Positions 24,094-39,775 of a DNA stretch of 64,000 bases are shown here, piece by piece. A program made the translations under genes and the position numbers. Numbering within the stretch: position 1 is the stretch's first letter; every line of letters starts with the position of its first letter. A model generated the notes under the pieces. It worked only from the letters and a program-made list of their open reading frames with translations. It was not told the origin of the DNA and made no database searches. Source of the stretch: Labia minor (Eukaryota > Arthropoda > Insecta > Dermaptera > Spongiphoridae); the NCBI GenBank assembly GCA_963082975.1, contig OY720348.1, forward strand, positions 15,806,078 to 15,870,077. The letters run 5' to 3'.

Positions 24094-26387
24094 ATTATTT
24101 AGTATAAGAATATTTAGTTACACATAGGCAATTACGTTAGTATATATCAATTAAATATTAACTAATTCTCTTAGAATAGAGGATATGTTATAGAAAAAGT
24201 TCAAATTTATAGAACAAGATGATTTATGCTCCAATTTCATTACCAAATTTGGGCTTCTATTCTAATATATACAAATAAAACAATTGAAAATTAAAAAAAA
24301 TAATTATAGTAATTAATATCAGAGAATTAGATTTTAAACTAATCGAAATCTTTAATAATGTTTTTAATCAACAAATATTATTTTTTATATTAATTATCTA
24401 TTTCATCGAACTAGTATTAAAAATCTATTATTTGTAGTCTTATTTCGAAATTTAAATAAACGTTTTTCTTTTTAATATAAATAAAATTGAATTTTATTTA
24501 TAAATACCTTACTTTATTGTTCAGGAGAATTCTGTCTGAATTGAATTTGATTTTTCTTATATATATATAATATTTTATTTTAATTCCACCACAAGTATTC
24601 TTATTTTATATAGAGAGATAGTACTACTCCCAATTATCTAAACAATTTATAATTTAATGTTTTTTTATTTTATATCAAACCAGAAACTATCATGATTTAT
24701 GTAAATGCACCACCCCCATCCTTGGATATCAAGACTCACTATGAACAAGTCAGAACTCGTTCAATAATTTATATTAAATTAATAAATAATAATTCTAGTA
24801 TAATTCTCAGAATTTTTAAAATATATCAATATTTAGTTTCATTTCCGACAATTAACCAAATATCCTTTCTTTTATTCTAATAGTTCACATTTGAATTGAT
24901 TTAATAAAGTGATACCAGATAATTTCATGACAAGAAAAAATAAAAAACATTGAAATTGAATTGAAATTGTAACTAAAATATTTATCGCCTTTAAATTAAT
25001 ATATAATAAATAAATATCACCAATTTAAACTATTTTTATTTTTAAGTAATATCGGATAAATATTATATAGATTGGAATCAATTTCTAAAAGATTGTTATT
25101 CTCTGAATAGAAATTTCATATGAATTCTTCAATCTTAAATATTATGATTAATATTATTTATCTTCTTCACCCAACTACAATATATTATATGTATCCTATT
25201 TCGAATTTAAAAAATAAACGTTATATATTCTCTTAATATTACTATAAATAAAATTTAATTTTGATTATCTGTCTAGAGGAAATCAATCAATACATTCTTT
25301 ATAAAATTCTTTCTGTATGTAGATAGCATTATAAGAGAGAATTTTAGTAATTTTTTTAAATTTTGTATTTTCAGTGTCGGGGATGGATGTCTAACTAAAA
25401 GGGGCTCCAACTTTTTAAAATCTCCAATTCATAAATATAGTTCATTATCATCCAGTACGTATTTTAAACTCTAATTCAAATATTCTATTGAATTTAAAAA
25501 TATACTATTTGTAAATAAAATACTTATTGCCTTGTCTTTTATTTACAAATTTGTAATTCATACTAATCCTTTCAAATAAATGCCACCAATCAAAATTGGC
25601 TTATTTAACATTTTGAAAGTAATATCGGGCTTAAATTGTATAGAATCGAAATAATTTCAAATATATAGATATTCACTGTATAAAATTTAAATTTAACCGA
25701 AATTTTTGCATTTTACTCTCATCCTAAAATATGATATTTAATATTAATTATCTTCTTCCTCTAAATTTGCAATTTACATTATTTGTAGCATATCTCAAAG
25801 TTCAAATAAACGTAATTCTCTTTATATTTAATCAAATTTAAGGCATATTCTTTCTTTAAGATATTGGAAATGAAAAATTCACTGCGTTCTTTTTAAAAGT
25901 TTGTTGTGTATCTTTAGAAGAATTTCAGGAGATTTTTTTAAATAAAATATATTCGAATAAGCGTGTTTAAAATAAAATAAGGGCACCAAAAGTGTTATTA
26001 TTTGAAAAATAATTATTTACTCTACAGTTTTACAAAACTATCATCATTAAGAAATATTAATATTAATGATATAAATTTTATATACTTTTGAAAAAATATT
26101 ATACTGATTTAATACATATCCCGCCATCTATTGCGATTAGTGTTGACTACATTTAAAAGTTTTATTTTCAAATATTATTTTCAATATTATTCATATATAT
26201 ATATATATATATATAGCAATAATTAAAATTAAAATTAAATAAATTATAATTAAACTGATTTAATATTAAAAATAATTATGATTCTATTAAAGGAGAAATA
26301 CATGTATAAATCAAAAAAATTGAAAAAAATCTCTCAACCAAGAATTGAAATCTAATTTCTAAATTATGATGAAATTCAAATATCTTG

Positions 26388-27010
26388 TTATATACTAGGC
26401 GTATATGTTACCATCTATAAAATACTATAAAATAAAAAAAATTAAAATATATAAATACATATACAATACTTACAATGGATTGATTAATGGTAGGTAATGG
26501 AGTCGACAAACACTTCAACCGGATCATCGTCTTCACTCCCTGGAAAACAAAGACCAATATGAAATAATGTTTTCCTGGAATAATTCATATTGGAAATCTA
26601 CTCACCTGTTTGATGGATCCGTAAAAGTGAAAGATTGCCATTAATATTGATCGATGATACATGAAAAACAAGAATAAAAGACATATCTATTAAGACTGAA
26701 AATAGATTAGAATAATATTAAAATATTTCTTAAAAAAATACTTACGGCGGGGTTTTCACCCCTTGCAATCGCCCGAAGGATGATGATGATTTGGAAGTCA
26801 TTATGTTCTTCAATCTCTCTCTTGATTCTGGAATGGTGGACATCAAGTAAAACTAAAAAATTAAGAAAACATTTCACTTAGTAATTTAATATACGCGTGT
26901 AGTATCTTTATAAATTCATCAATGTAAAAATATCTGGATTATTTTGAAATGATATTGTATTCATAATTCTACTCACAGATGCGCTTATTCTTATTAGCTC
27001 CTTCCATCAT
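26388..27010 (-). CDS. Gene model A, copy 4
   Basis: Exons 26977-27010, 26746-26852, 26606-26686, 26474-26539 and 26388-26414. No exon difference seen. Confidence 0.38.
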
Positions 27011-28220
27011 TGCTTAGTGATCAGAGAGTATCATCATCCACGGGTACGCGAACATATCTGATAGTGATAGATAAAACATATGGTGATATATTAAAAATTA
27101 ATTAAAACCTTTTTTAAACTTAAAAAATAATACTTGAAGAAGATAATAGTGAAATAATGTTTTTAATAGGTCTTCTATTTTATTTTATCCTTTTATAGAA
27201 ATTTCTATAATATACCATCATTAATTAATATTTCAAATTTAATTCAATGAATATTTATATTGAATAGTATTTAATAGAAATTGAGATATCTCTCTTAGGA
27301 ATGGGATTGATTATACATTAATGGTGTAATTTAATGAAATTTTGGACAGTAAGAGTACATGTAGATAATATTTTAAAATTTAAAATATTATTTCAAAATA
27401 AATTATTTAAATAGTAGAAAAAATAAATAAAATTCTTACCCATTTTTTATTTTCCTTTTTAGTAACCTTCAAATTAGGTAGATGAAATCTTATGCTCGCT
27501 CCATTCCATTCAATGTAGATCTAAAAACAAGGTATAGATTCATAATTAGTTTTGTGATTTCGAAATATTTACTTGTATATATTATTTATTATATCCAGTG
27601 TATTCTTCTATATTGTAAGTTAGAAAAATCAAAGAATAATTAGTAAAAAACAAAGAAAGTTTTTTAGATTTATTTTAACATTTTTGAAGAAGAATTACTT
27701 TCACAAAAATTTCAGTTCTAACAATAAAGGCCATTTAAAAATTATGTAATTTTAATTATTTTTAAACATATTGATATTATTTCATGAAATATTATAGAAA
27801 TAAAAATTCAACTCACCGATGAGATGCCTTGCAGTCGTTGTGAAGTGATGCGATGAACCTCTGAACTGCCCCCAACAAACCACCAAACCAAGTTCTTCAA
27901 ATGATGCTCTTCAGACAATGAAAAGAAAAAGAAATAGAAAAAAAGATCATTAGTTAGAGTTGACTAGAATAGGAGAGAATAACGTCCCAAAAAAGAGGAT
28001 ATAAATTGTATTTCAATTGAAATATACATATAACCTACCGTGGAGGCTACTTCATTGCGCCCTGATGTCTTCCCTGTACAGTCTATCCTATGCCAGACCC
28101 AATTCTATGGCACGGATGGCCATCTAATAATATTGTCTATCTTCGTGCAAAACACTCTTCTTGCTAGAAAAGATTGCAATCACGGAAACGGGAAAAAAAA
28201 AACACTCCCGAACGCGCTTA

Positions 28221-28615
28221 TTAGACACAGTATGGTCTATTTTGTGTTTTAACTACCGAAGAAATGCGTAATTTAGAAGAAGAAAGAAAAATAAAAAGAA
28301 AAAGAAAAGCATAGATTAAGTGGGAAGCCGTTTGTGAGTATCTGTGAATCAGCTGAGAGTGACTTGGAGTTTTTGGATTACGATTGAACACCACATTCGT
28401 GGCAACCTGTAAAAAATGCCTACCTACCTACAATGGGGATTCATGGCGTCCTCCATAGTGGGAGGAACACTCATGAAAATGAGACTAACCTTAGCTCCAA
28501 GGTAGTCAATACATCCTGGCGGGCTAATCCCATTAAGGAACATTGTTGAACTACCTTCACGAATGCCTGTCCAATTCCATAGAGCCACGTCCAAGCTACT
28601 TTCAGTGATACACAT
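28221..28615 (-). CDS. Gene model B, unit 5 (longer C-terminus)
   Basis: Exon 1 is 28490-28615. In exon 2 the change ATC to ATT (near 28345) is synonymous. The rearranged A/T-rich tract near 28285 is one base longer, so the frame shifts and stops at 28221, giving ~103 aa. Confidence 0.28.
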
Positions 28616-28873
28616 TACTTTACACAAACAAGGGAATCGTCATTAAAAAAAAAAAAAATGACGATTTGGGAAGCACAAAACACATGCAGATAAACAATCC
28701 CTTAACATTTTCTGGCACATACCCGTCTCCACCCACTATATACTAAATAGAAAATACTAAAAAGGTGTTCCCTTTAATAGTTAGAAGCTTGCAAAAACCA
28801 AACACCTTTTTTCTATTCTATTCTAAAATATTAATAATTCATTAAATTTAATGTTTCTAGTTTCTATCTATAT

Positions 28874-29069
28874 TTATTGGCTACCACAAAGGTTTGGACG
28901 CGATGACTCAGGAGGCATTTTCTTGAAGCATTCCTTTATCTGTAAATCCCTAACAACAAACGATTAAGCCAAAAAAATAAATAATCACCCCCCATACGCA
29001 ACCTATCAGGCTAACAATTCTAAATACCTTTAAAGGAATTGATGATTCAGTAGATTGTAGATTTGCCAT
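28874..29069 (-). CDS. Gene model D, unit 5 (Leu to Arg)
   Basis: The A to C change near 28899 on the plus strand turns CTT into CGT in exon 2 (SSLPN to SSRPN). Otherwise as in unit 1. Confidence 0.27.
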
Positions 29070-30751
29070 CCTTATTCTTCTATCTTCCAATTATTTCTGT
29101 CTTCTAAGGTAGCATCTGAAAAACTCTAATCTAACTAACTAACTAACAATGTTAAATTTAAAAAATTAATAGAAATATAGTATTTTTTATTGTAATATTT
29201 AAATTTTGTCAATATTTAATTAAAATCATTACTACCACTAGTGCCAGAATAATCAAAAAATATACGTTGAGTACTTATTTTTGGTGAGCTGTATTTATAA
29301 AATATTTTGAAGAAACCAATATTATTTGAAGAGAATTGAATTTGCCATCAGGAAAAAGATGATACATGAAAATAAAAGAAAAACAAAAGACATATATAAG
29401 ATTGAGTATTCAAAATATAATACATTTTTTTTATAACAAAAAGTACTAACCTCGGAGTTATAAATAGGTTGCCCACTCGTAGTAAGTCACTCGACGATAT
29501 CGATCAACTCGTTACTTCTCACCATCACCCTCCATATATAGTAGTGGTCCAAATTTGTTTCGTGAATCCATGTTCTTTCAGATGAACTAATAGAGAAATT
29601 GAAAATATTTAAATTATTAAATACACTTTTTTTTATATTCAAATTAATAATTTAAAACATTAAATTAAATTTTAACCTTATATTCTAAACTATGCATGAC
29701 GAATTAAATATAAAAAATAATAAAAAAAAAATTGTCTTGATCATAGCTCTTTTGTTATTTCATGAATAATTATATAAATAAATATCATTAATGAAAAAAA
29801 AAAGGCATTTTTAATTTTTTTAATTTAAGGAATACTTTCATATTAAATATTAATTTTTATTTATTTTGATAAATGTATTAATAGACAATTATCTACAGAT
29901 ATATCTATACTCTACTATATTTATTTAAATTTATTGTTAGAAACTAGAATAAAACAAATTCAGTCGAATGTCAATTTCTTTTTCTTTTTGTTAATTTATG
30001 AATATTTATATATCTATCGATACAACTTTTATTGATTTTCTACTTAAAAATTAATTGAATATGTAATTATAATTTTTAATTATATTTTGTTGATATATCA
30101 ACTTTACCTCTGATGAGATGTGATTGCTTTTTCTATATGTATCAGATATATTCTTCAGCCGACGACTTACATCAAACCATAACAAGCTAAAAAAAAAGGA
30201 ACAATTATTTAAATACCTTAACTCGTATAATAATAACATCAATATAGTAATTTAAAAGCATAAATCAATTTTTTTCCAAATAAATATCAACTATAATTCT
30301 ATATTTTCTTACTTTTAATCACTTTTAATAATAAGCACAATATCTAATCTAGCCCCTCTATGTGTGACTTATTAATTCTTATTTAATTTAGGTACTCTGT
30401 TCTTTATTAGAAACCTAATCAAATTGATTTCTTTTCAATAATAATATGAGAGATTGAATTTCAAGTGATTTATTTTTATTATTTATTTTATAATGCATTT
30501 TCACTGATATTCAATAAATATTTTAATAAACTTGTCGATTTCTTAGAAAATAACGGATAGATATCAATATTAAAAAAATAAATAAAATTATATTGAAAAA
30601 ATAATGATTTTTCAAGAGTTTATAATTATTTTAGATAAATTCAATTGCAATGAAAAAAATAAAAGATAAAAAAAAAATCACCCTGCACTTTTCTAGAATA
30701 AATTTTAATACAAATACAATAAATATATATATTCAATATATATTATTGAAG

Positions 30752-30787
<36 letters not shown>

Positions 30788-33081
30788 ATTATTTAGTATA
30801 AGAATATTTAGTTACACATAGGCAATTACGTTAGTATATATCAATTAAATATTAACTAATTCTCTTAGAATAGAGGATATGTTATAGAAAAAGTTCAAAT
30901 TTATAGAACAAGATGATTTATGCTCCAATTTCATTACCAAATTTGGGCTTCTATTCTAATATATACAAATAAAACAATTGAAAATTAAAAAAAATAATTA
31001 TAGTAATTAATATCAGAGAATTAGATTTTAAACTAATCGAAATCTTTAATAATGTTTTTAATCAACAAATATTATTTTTTATATTAATTATCTATTTCAT
31101 CGAACTAGTATTAAAAATCTATTATTTGTAGTCTTATTTCGAAATTTAAATAAACGTTTTTCTTTTTAATATAAATAAAATTGAATTTTATTTATAAATA
31201 CCTTACTTTATTGTTCAGGAGAATTCTGTCTGAATTGAATTTGATTTTTCTTATATATATATAATATTTTATTTTAATTCCACCACAAGTATTCTTATTT
31301 TATATAGAGAGATAGTACTACTCCCAATTATCTAAACAATTTATAATTTAATGTTTTTTTATTTTATATCAAACCAGAAACTATCATGATTTATGTAAAT
31401 GCACCACCCCCATCCTTGGATATCAAGACTCACTATGAACAAGTCAGAACTCGTTCAATAATTTATATTAAATTAATAAATAATAATTCTAGTATAATTC
31501 TCAGAATTTTTAAAATATATCAATATTTAGTTTCATTTCCGACAATTAACCAAATATCCTTTCTTTTATTCTAATAGTTCACATTTGAATTGATTTAATA
31601 AAGTGATACCAGATAATTTCATGACAAGAAAAAATAAAAAACATTGAAATTGAATTGAAATTGTAACTAAAATATTTATCGCCTTTAAATTAATATATAA
31701 TAAATAAATATCACCAATTTAAACTATTTTTATTTTTAAGTAATATCGGATAAATATTATATAGATTGGAATCAATTTCTAAAAGATTGTTATTCTCTGA
31801 ATAGAAATTTCATATGAATTCTTCAATCTTAAATATTATGATTAATATTATTTATCTTCTTCACCCAACTACAATATATTATATGTATCCTATTTCGAAT
31901 TTAAAAAATAAACGTTATATATTCTCTTAATATTACTATAAATAAAATTTAATTTTGATTATCTGTCTAGAGGAAATCAATCAATACATTCTTTATAAAA
32001 TTCTTTCTGTATGTAGATAGCATTATAAGAGAGAATTTTAGTAATTTTTTTAAATTTTGTATTTTCAGTGTCGGGGATGGATGTCTAACTAAAAGGGGCT
32101 CCAACTTTTTAAAATCTCCAATTCATAAATATAGTTCATTACCATCCAGTACGTATTTTAAACTCTAATTCAAATATTCTATTGAATTTAAAAATATACT
32201 ATTTGTAAATAAAATACTTATTGCCTTGTCTTTTATTTACAAATTTGTAATTCATACTAATCCTTTCAAATAAATGCCACCAATCAAAATTGGCTTATTT
32301 AACATTTTGAAAGTAATATCGGGCTTAAATTGTATAGAATCGAAATAATTTCAAATATATAGATATTCACTGTATAAAATTTAAATTTAACCGAAATTTT
32401 TGCATTTTACTCTCATCCTAAAATATGATATTTAATATTAATTATCTTCTTCCTCTAAATTTGCAATTTACATTATTTGTAGCATATCTCAAAGTTCAAA
32501 TAAACGTAATTCTCTTTATATTTAATCAAATTTAAGGCATATTCTTTCTTTAAGATATTGGAAATGAAAAATTCACTGCGTTCTTTTTAAAAGTTTGTTG
32601 TGTATCTTTAGAAGAATTTCAGGAGATTTTTTTAAATAAAATATATTCGAATAAGCGTGTTTAAAATAAAATAAGGGCACCAAAAGTGTTATTATTTGAA
32701 AAATAATTATTTACTCTACAGTTTTACAAAACTATCATCATTAAGAAATATTAATATTAATGATATAAATTTTATATACTTTTGAAAAAATATTATACTG
32801 ATTTAATACATATCCCGCCATCTATTGCGATTAGTGTTGACTACATTTAAAAGTTTTATTTTCAAATATTATTTTCAATATTATTCATATATATATATAT
32901 ATATATATAGCAATAATTAAAATTAAAATTAAATAAATTATAATTAAACTGATTTAATATTAAAAATAATTATGATTCTATTAAAGGAGAAATACATGTA
33001 TAAATCAAAAAAATTGAAAAAAATCTCTCAACCAAGAATTGAAATCTAATTTCTAAATTATGATGAAATTCAAATATCTTG

Positions 33082-33704
33082 TTATATACTAGGCGTATAT
33101 GTTACCATCTATAAAATACTATAAAATAAAAAAAATTAAAATATATAAATACATATACAATACTTACAATGGATTGATTAATGGTAGGTAATGGAGTCGA
33201 CAAACACTTCAACCGGATCATCGTCTTCACTCCCTGGAAAACAAAGACCAATATGAAATAATGTTTTCCTGGAATAATTCATATTGGAAATCTACTCACC
33301 TGTTTGATGGATCCGTAAAAGTGAAAGATTGCCATTAATATTGATCGATGATACATGAAAAACAAGAATAAAAGACATATCTATTAAGACTGAAAATAGA
33401 TTAGAATAATATTAAAATATTTCTTAAAAAAATACTTACGGCGGGGTTTTCACCCCTTGCAATCGCCCGAAGGATGATGATGATTTGGAAGTCATTATGT
33501 TCTTCAATCTCTCTCTTGATTCTGGAATGGTGGACATCAAGTAAAACTAAAAAATTAAGAAAACATTTCACTTAGTAATTTAATATACGCGTGTAGTATC
33601 TTTATAAATTCATCAATGTAAAAATATCTGGATTATTTTGAAATGATATTGTATTCATAATTCTACTCACAGATGCGCTTATTCTTATTAGCTCCTTCCA
33701 TCAT
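33082..33704 (-). CDS. Gene model A, copy 5
   Basis: Exons 33671-33704, 33440-33546, 33300-33380, 33168-33233 and 33082-33108. No exon difference seen. Confidence 0.38.
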
Positions 33705-34936
33705 TGCTTAGTGATCAGAGAGTATCATCATCCACGGGTACGCGAACATATCTGATAGTGATAGATAAAACATATGGTGATATATTAAAAATTAATTAAA
33801 ACCTTTTTTAAACTTAAAAAATAATACTTGAAGAAGATAATAGTGAAATAATGTTTTTAATAGGTCTTCTATTTTATTTTATCCTTTTATAGAAATTTCT
33901 ATAATATACCATCATTAATTAATATTTCAAATTTAATTCAATGAATATTTATATTGAATAGTATTTAATAGAAATTGAGATATCTCTCTTAGGAATGGGA
34001 TTGATTATACATTAATGGTGTAATTTAATGAAATTTTGGACAGTAAGAGTACATGTAGATAATATTTTAAAATTTAAAATATTATTTCAAAATAAATTAT
34101 TTAAATAGTAGAAAAAATAAATAAAATTCTTACCCATTTTTTATTTTCCTTTTTAGTAACCTTCAAATTAGGTAGATGAAATCTTATGCTCGCTCCATTC
34201 CATTCAATGTAGATCTAAAAACAAGGTATAGATTCATAATTAGTTTTGTGATTTCGAAATATTTACTTGTATATATTATTTATTATATCCAGTGTATTCT
34301 TCTATATTGTAAGTTAGAAAAATCAAAGAATAATTAGTAAAAAACAAAAGAAAGTTTTTTAGATTTATTTTAACATTTTTGAAGAAGAATTACTTTCACA
34401 AAAAATTTCAGTTCTAACAATAAAGGCCATTTAAAAATTATGTAATTTTAATTATTTTTAAACATATTGATATTATTTCATGAAATATTATAGAAATAAA
34501 AATTCAACTCACCGATGAGATGCCTTGCAGTCGTTGTGAAGTGATGCGATGAACCTCTGAACTGCCCCCAACAAACCACCAAACCAAGTTCTTCAAATGA
34601 TGCTCTTCAGACAATGAAAAGAAAAAAGAAATAGAAAAAAAGATCATTAGTTAGAGTTGACTAGAATAGGAGAGAATAACGTCCCAAAAAAGAGGATATA
34701 AATTGTATTTTCAATTGAAATATACATATAACCTACCGTGGAGGCTACTTCATTGCGCCCTGATGTCTTCCCTGTACAGTCTATCCTATGCCAGACCCAA
34801 TTCTATGGCACGGATGGCCATCTAATAATATTGTCTATCTTCGTGCAAAACACTCTTCTTGCTAGAAAAGATTGCAATCACGGAAACGGGAAAAAAAAAA
34901 ACACTCCCGAACGCGCTTATTAGACACAGTTATGGT

Positions 34937-35316
34937 CTATTTTTCTGTTTTAACTACCGAAGAAATGCGTAATTTAGAAGAAGAAAGAAAAATAAAAAGA
35001 AAAAGAAAAGCATAGATTAAGTGGGAAGCCGTTTGTGAGTATCTGTGAATCAGCTGAGAGTGACTTGGAGTTTTTGGATTACGATTGAACACCACATTCG
35101 TGGCAACCTGTAAAAAATGCCTACCTACCTACAATGGGGATTCATGGCGTCCTCCATAGTGGGAGGAACACTCATGAAAATGAGACTAACCTTAGCTCCA
35201 AGGTAGTCAATACATCCTGGCGGGCTAATCCCATTAAGGAACATTGTTGAACTACCTTCACGAATGCCTGTCCAATTCCATAGAGCCACGTCCAAGCTAC
35301 TTTCAGTGATACACAT
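34937..35316 (-). CDS. Gene model B, unit 6 (altered C-terminus)
   Basis: Exon 1 is 35191-35316. It has the same longer tract as unit 5, but local changes near 34930-34945 bring the stop to 34937, giving ~98 aa. Confidence 0.28.
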
Positions 35317-35574
35317 TACTTTACACAAACAAGGGAATCGTCATTAAAAAAAAAAAAAATGACGATTTGGGAAGCACAAAACACATGCAGATAAACAATC
35401 CCTTAACATTTTCTGGCACATACCCGTCTCCACCCACTATATACTAAATAGAAAATACTAAAAAGGTGTTCCCTTTAATAGTTAGAAGCTTGCAAAAACC
35501 AAACACCTTTTTTCTATTCTATTCTAAAATATTAATAATTCATTAAATTTAATGTTTCTAGTTTCTATCTATAT

Positions 35575-35770
35575 TTATTGGCTACCACAAAGGTTTGGAC
35601 GCGATGACTCAGGAGGCATTTTCTTGAAGCATTCCTTTATCTGTAAATCCCTAACAACAAACGATTAAGCCAAAAAAATAAATAATCACCCCCCATACGC
35701 AACCTATCAGGCTAACAATTCTAAATACCTTTAAAGGAATTGATGATTCAGTAGATTGTAGATTTGCCAT
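35575..35770 (-). CDS. Gene model D, unit 6 (Leu to Arg)
   Basis: Carries the same Leu to Arg change as units 5 and 7. Confidence 0.27.
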
Positions 35771-37445
35771 CCTTATTCTTCTATCTTCCAATTATTTCTG
35801 TCTTCTAAGGTAGCATCTGAAAAACTCTAATCTAACTAACTAACTAACAATGTTAAATTTAAAAAATTAATAGAAATATAGTATTTTTTATTGTAATATT
35901 TAAATTTTGTCAATATTTAATTAAAATCATTACTACCACTAGTGCCAGAATAATCAAAAAATATACGTTGAGTACTTATTTTTGGTGAGCTGTATTTATA
36001 AAATATTTTGAAGAAACCAATATTATTTGAAGAGAATTGAATTTGCCATCAGGAAAAAGATGATACATGAAAATAAAAGAAAAACAAAAGACATATATAA
36101 GATTGAGTATTCAAAATATAATACATTTTTTTTATAACAAAAAGTACTAACCTCGGAGTTATAAATAGGTTGCCCACTCGTAGTAAGTCACTCGACGATA
36201 TCGATCAACTCGTTACTTCTCACCATCACCCTCCATATATAGTAGTGGTCCAAATTTGTTTCGTGAATCCATGTTCTTTCAGATGAACTAATAGAGAAAT
36301 TGAAAATATTTAAATTATTAAATACACTTTTTTTTATATTCAAATTAATAATTTAAAACATTAAATTAAATTTTAACCTTATATTCTAAACTATGCATGA
36401 CGAATTAAATATAAAAAATAATAAAAAAAAAATTGTCTTGATCATAGCTCTTTTGTTATTTCATGAATAATTATATAAATAAATATCATTAATGAAAAAA
36501 AAAAGGCATTTTTAATTTTTTTAATTTAAGGAATACTTTCATATTAAATATTAATTTTTATTTATTTTGATAAATGTATTAATAGACAATTATCTACAGA
36601 TATATCTATACTCTACTATATTTATTTAAATTTATTGTTAGAAACTAGAATAAAACAAATTCAGTCGAATGTCAATTTCTTTTTCTTTTTGTTAATTTAT
36701 GAATATTTATATATCTATCGATACAACTTTTATTGATTTTCTACTTAAAAATTAATTGAATATGTAATTATAATTTTTAATTATATTTTGTTGATATATC
36801 AACTTTACCTCTGATGAGATGTGATTGCTTTTTCTATATGTATCAGATATATTCTTCAGCCGACGACTTACATCAAACCATAACAAGCTAAAAAAAAAGG
36901 AACAATTTACCTTAACTCGTATAATAATAACATCAATATAGTAATTTAAAAGCATAAATCAATTTTTTTCCAAATAAATATCAACTATAATTCTATATTT
37001 TCTTACTTTTAATCACTTTTAATAATAAGCACAATATCTAATCTAGCCCCTCTATGTGTGACTTATTAATTCTTATTTAATTTAGGTACTCTGTTCTTTA
37101 TTAGAAACCTAATCAAATTGATTTCTTTTCAATAATAATATGAGAGATTGAATTTCAAGTGATTTATTTTTATTATTTATTTTATAATGCATTTTCACTG
37201 ATATTCAATAAATATTTTAATAAACTTGTCGATTTCTTAGAAAATAACGGATAGATATCAATATTAAAAAAATAAATAAAATTATATTGAAAAAATAATG
37301 ATTTTTCAAGAGTTTATAATTATTTTAGATAAATTCAATTGCAATGAAAAAAATAAAAGATAAAAAAAAAATCACCCTGCACTTTTCTAGAATAAATTTT
37401 AATACAAATACAATAAATATATATATTCAATATATATTATTGAAG

Positions 37446-37481
<36 letters not shown>

Positions 37482-39775
37482 ATTATTTAGTATAAGAATA
37501 TTTAGTTACACATAGGCAATTACGTTAGTATATATCAATTAAATATTAACTAATTCTCTTAGAATAGAGGATATGTTATAGAAAAAGTTCAAATTTATAG
37601 AACAAGATGATTTATGCTCCAATTTCATTACCAAATTTGGGCTTCTATTCTAATATATACAAATAAAACAATTGAAAATTAAAAAAAATAATTATAGTAA
37701 TTAATATCAGAGAATTAGATTTTAAACTAATCGAAATGTTTAATAATGTTTTTAATCAACAAATATTATTTTTTATATTAATTATCTATTTCATCGAACT
37801 AGTATTAAAAATCTATTATTTGTAGTCTTATTTCGAAATTTAAATAAACGTTTTTCTTTTTAATATAAATAAAATTGAATTTTATTTATAAATACCTTAC
37901 TTTATTGTTCAGGAGAATTCTGTCTGAATTGAATTTGATTTTTCTTATATATATATAATATTTTATTTTAATTCCACCACAAGTATTCTTATTTTATATA
38001 GAGAGATAGTACTACTCCCAATTATCTAAACAATTTATAATTTAATGTTTTTTTATTTTATATCAAACCAGAAACTATCATGATTTATGTAAATGCACCA
38101 CCCCCATCCTTGGATATCAAGACTCACTATGAACAAGTCAGAACTCGTTCAATAATTTATATTAAATTAATAAATAATAATTCTAGTATAATTCTCAGAA
38201 TTTTTAAAATATATCAATATTTAGTTTCATTTCCGACAATTAACCAAATATCCTTTCTTTTATTCTAATAGTTCACATTTGAATTGATTTAATAAAGTGA
38301 TACCAGATAATTTCATGACAAGAAAAAATAAAAAACATTGAAATTGAATTGAAATTGTAACTAAAATATTTATCGCCTTTAAATTAATATATAATAAATA
38401 AATATCACCAATTTAAACTATTTTTATTTTTAAGTAATATCGGATAAATATTATATAGATTGGAATCAATTTCTAAAAGATTGTTATTCTCTGAATAGAA
38501 ATTTCATATGAATTCTTCAATCTTAAATATTATGATTAATATTATTTATCTTCTTCACCCAACTACCTTATATTATATGTATCCTATTTCGAATTTAAAA
38601 AATAAACGTTATATATTCTCTTAATATTACTATAAATAAAATTTAATTTTGATTATCTGTCTAGAGGAAATCAATCAATACATTCTTTATAAAATTCTTT
38701 CTGTATGTAGATAGCATTATAAGAGAGAATTTTAGTAATTTTTTTAAATTTTGTATTTTCAGTGTCGGGGATGGATGTCTAACTAAAAGGGGCTCCAACT
38801 TTTTAAAATCTCCAATTCATAAATATAGTTCATTACCATCCAGTACGTATTTTAAACTCTAATTCAAATATTCTATTGAATTTAAAAATATACTATTTGT
38901 AAATAAAATACTTATTGCCTTGTCTTTTATTTACAAATTTGTAATTCATACTAATCCTTTCAAATAAATGCCACCAATCAAAATTGGCTTATTTAACATT
39001 TTGAAAGTAATATCGGGCTTAAATTGTATAGAATCGAAATAATTTCAAATATATAGATATTCACTGTATAAAATTTAAATTTAACCGAAATTTTTGCATT
39101 TTACTCTCATCCTAAAATATGATATTTAATATTAATTATCTTCTTCCTCTAAATTTGCAATTTACATTATTTGTAGCATATCTCAAAGTTCAAATAAACG
39201 TAATTCTCTTTATATTTAATCAAATTTAAGGCATATTCTTTCTTTAAGATATTGGAAATGAAAAATTCACTGCGTTCTTTTTAAAAGTTTGTTGTGTATC
39301 TTTAGAAGAATTTCAGGAGATTTTTTTAAATAAAATATATTCGAATAAGCGTGTTTAAAATAAAATAAGGGCACCAAAAGTGTTATTATTTGAAAAATAA
39401 TTATTTACTCTACAGTTTTACAAAACTATCATCATTAAGAAATATTAATATTAATGATATAAATTTTATATACTTTTGAAAAAATATTATACTGATTTAA
39501 TACATATCCCGCCATCTATTGCGATTAGTGTTGACTACATTTAAAAGTTTTATTTTCAAATATTATTTTCAATATTATTCATATATATATATATATATAT
39601 ATAGCAATAATTAAAATTAAAATTAAATAAATTATAATTAAACTGATTTAATATTAAAAATAATTATGATTCTATTAAAGGAGAAATACATGTATAAATC
39701 AAAAAAATTGAAAAAAATCTCTCAACCAAGAATTGAAATCTAATTTCTAAATTATGATGAAATTCAAATATCTTG

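Larger units (their letters stand above)
20070..26766. repeat. Array unit 4 (6697 bp)
   Basis: Shares ACGGGGAAAA near 21492 with unit 3. The first AT microsatellite is longest here, about 16 AT repeats at 24060-24091, against about 12 in unit 1. Confidence 0.95.
26767..33460. repeat. Array unit 5 (6694 bp)
   Basis: First copy with the variant set AGAAAAATAAAAAG near 28285 and TTGGACGCGATG near 28896, both shared with units 6 and 7, and TGTGAATCAG near 28343, shared with units 6-8. Confidence 0.95.
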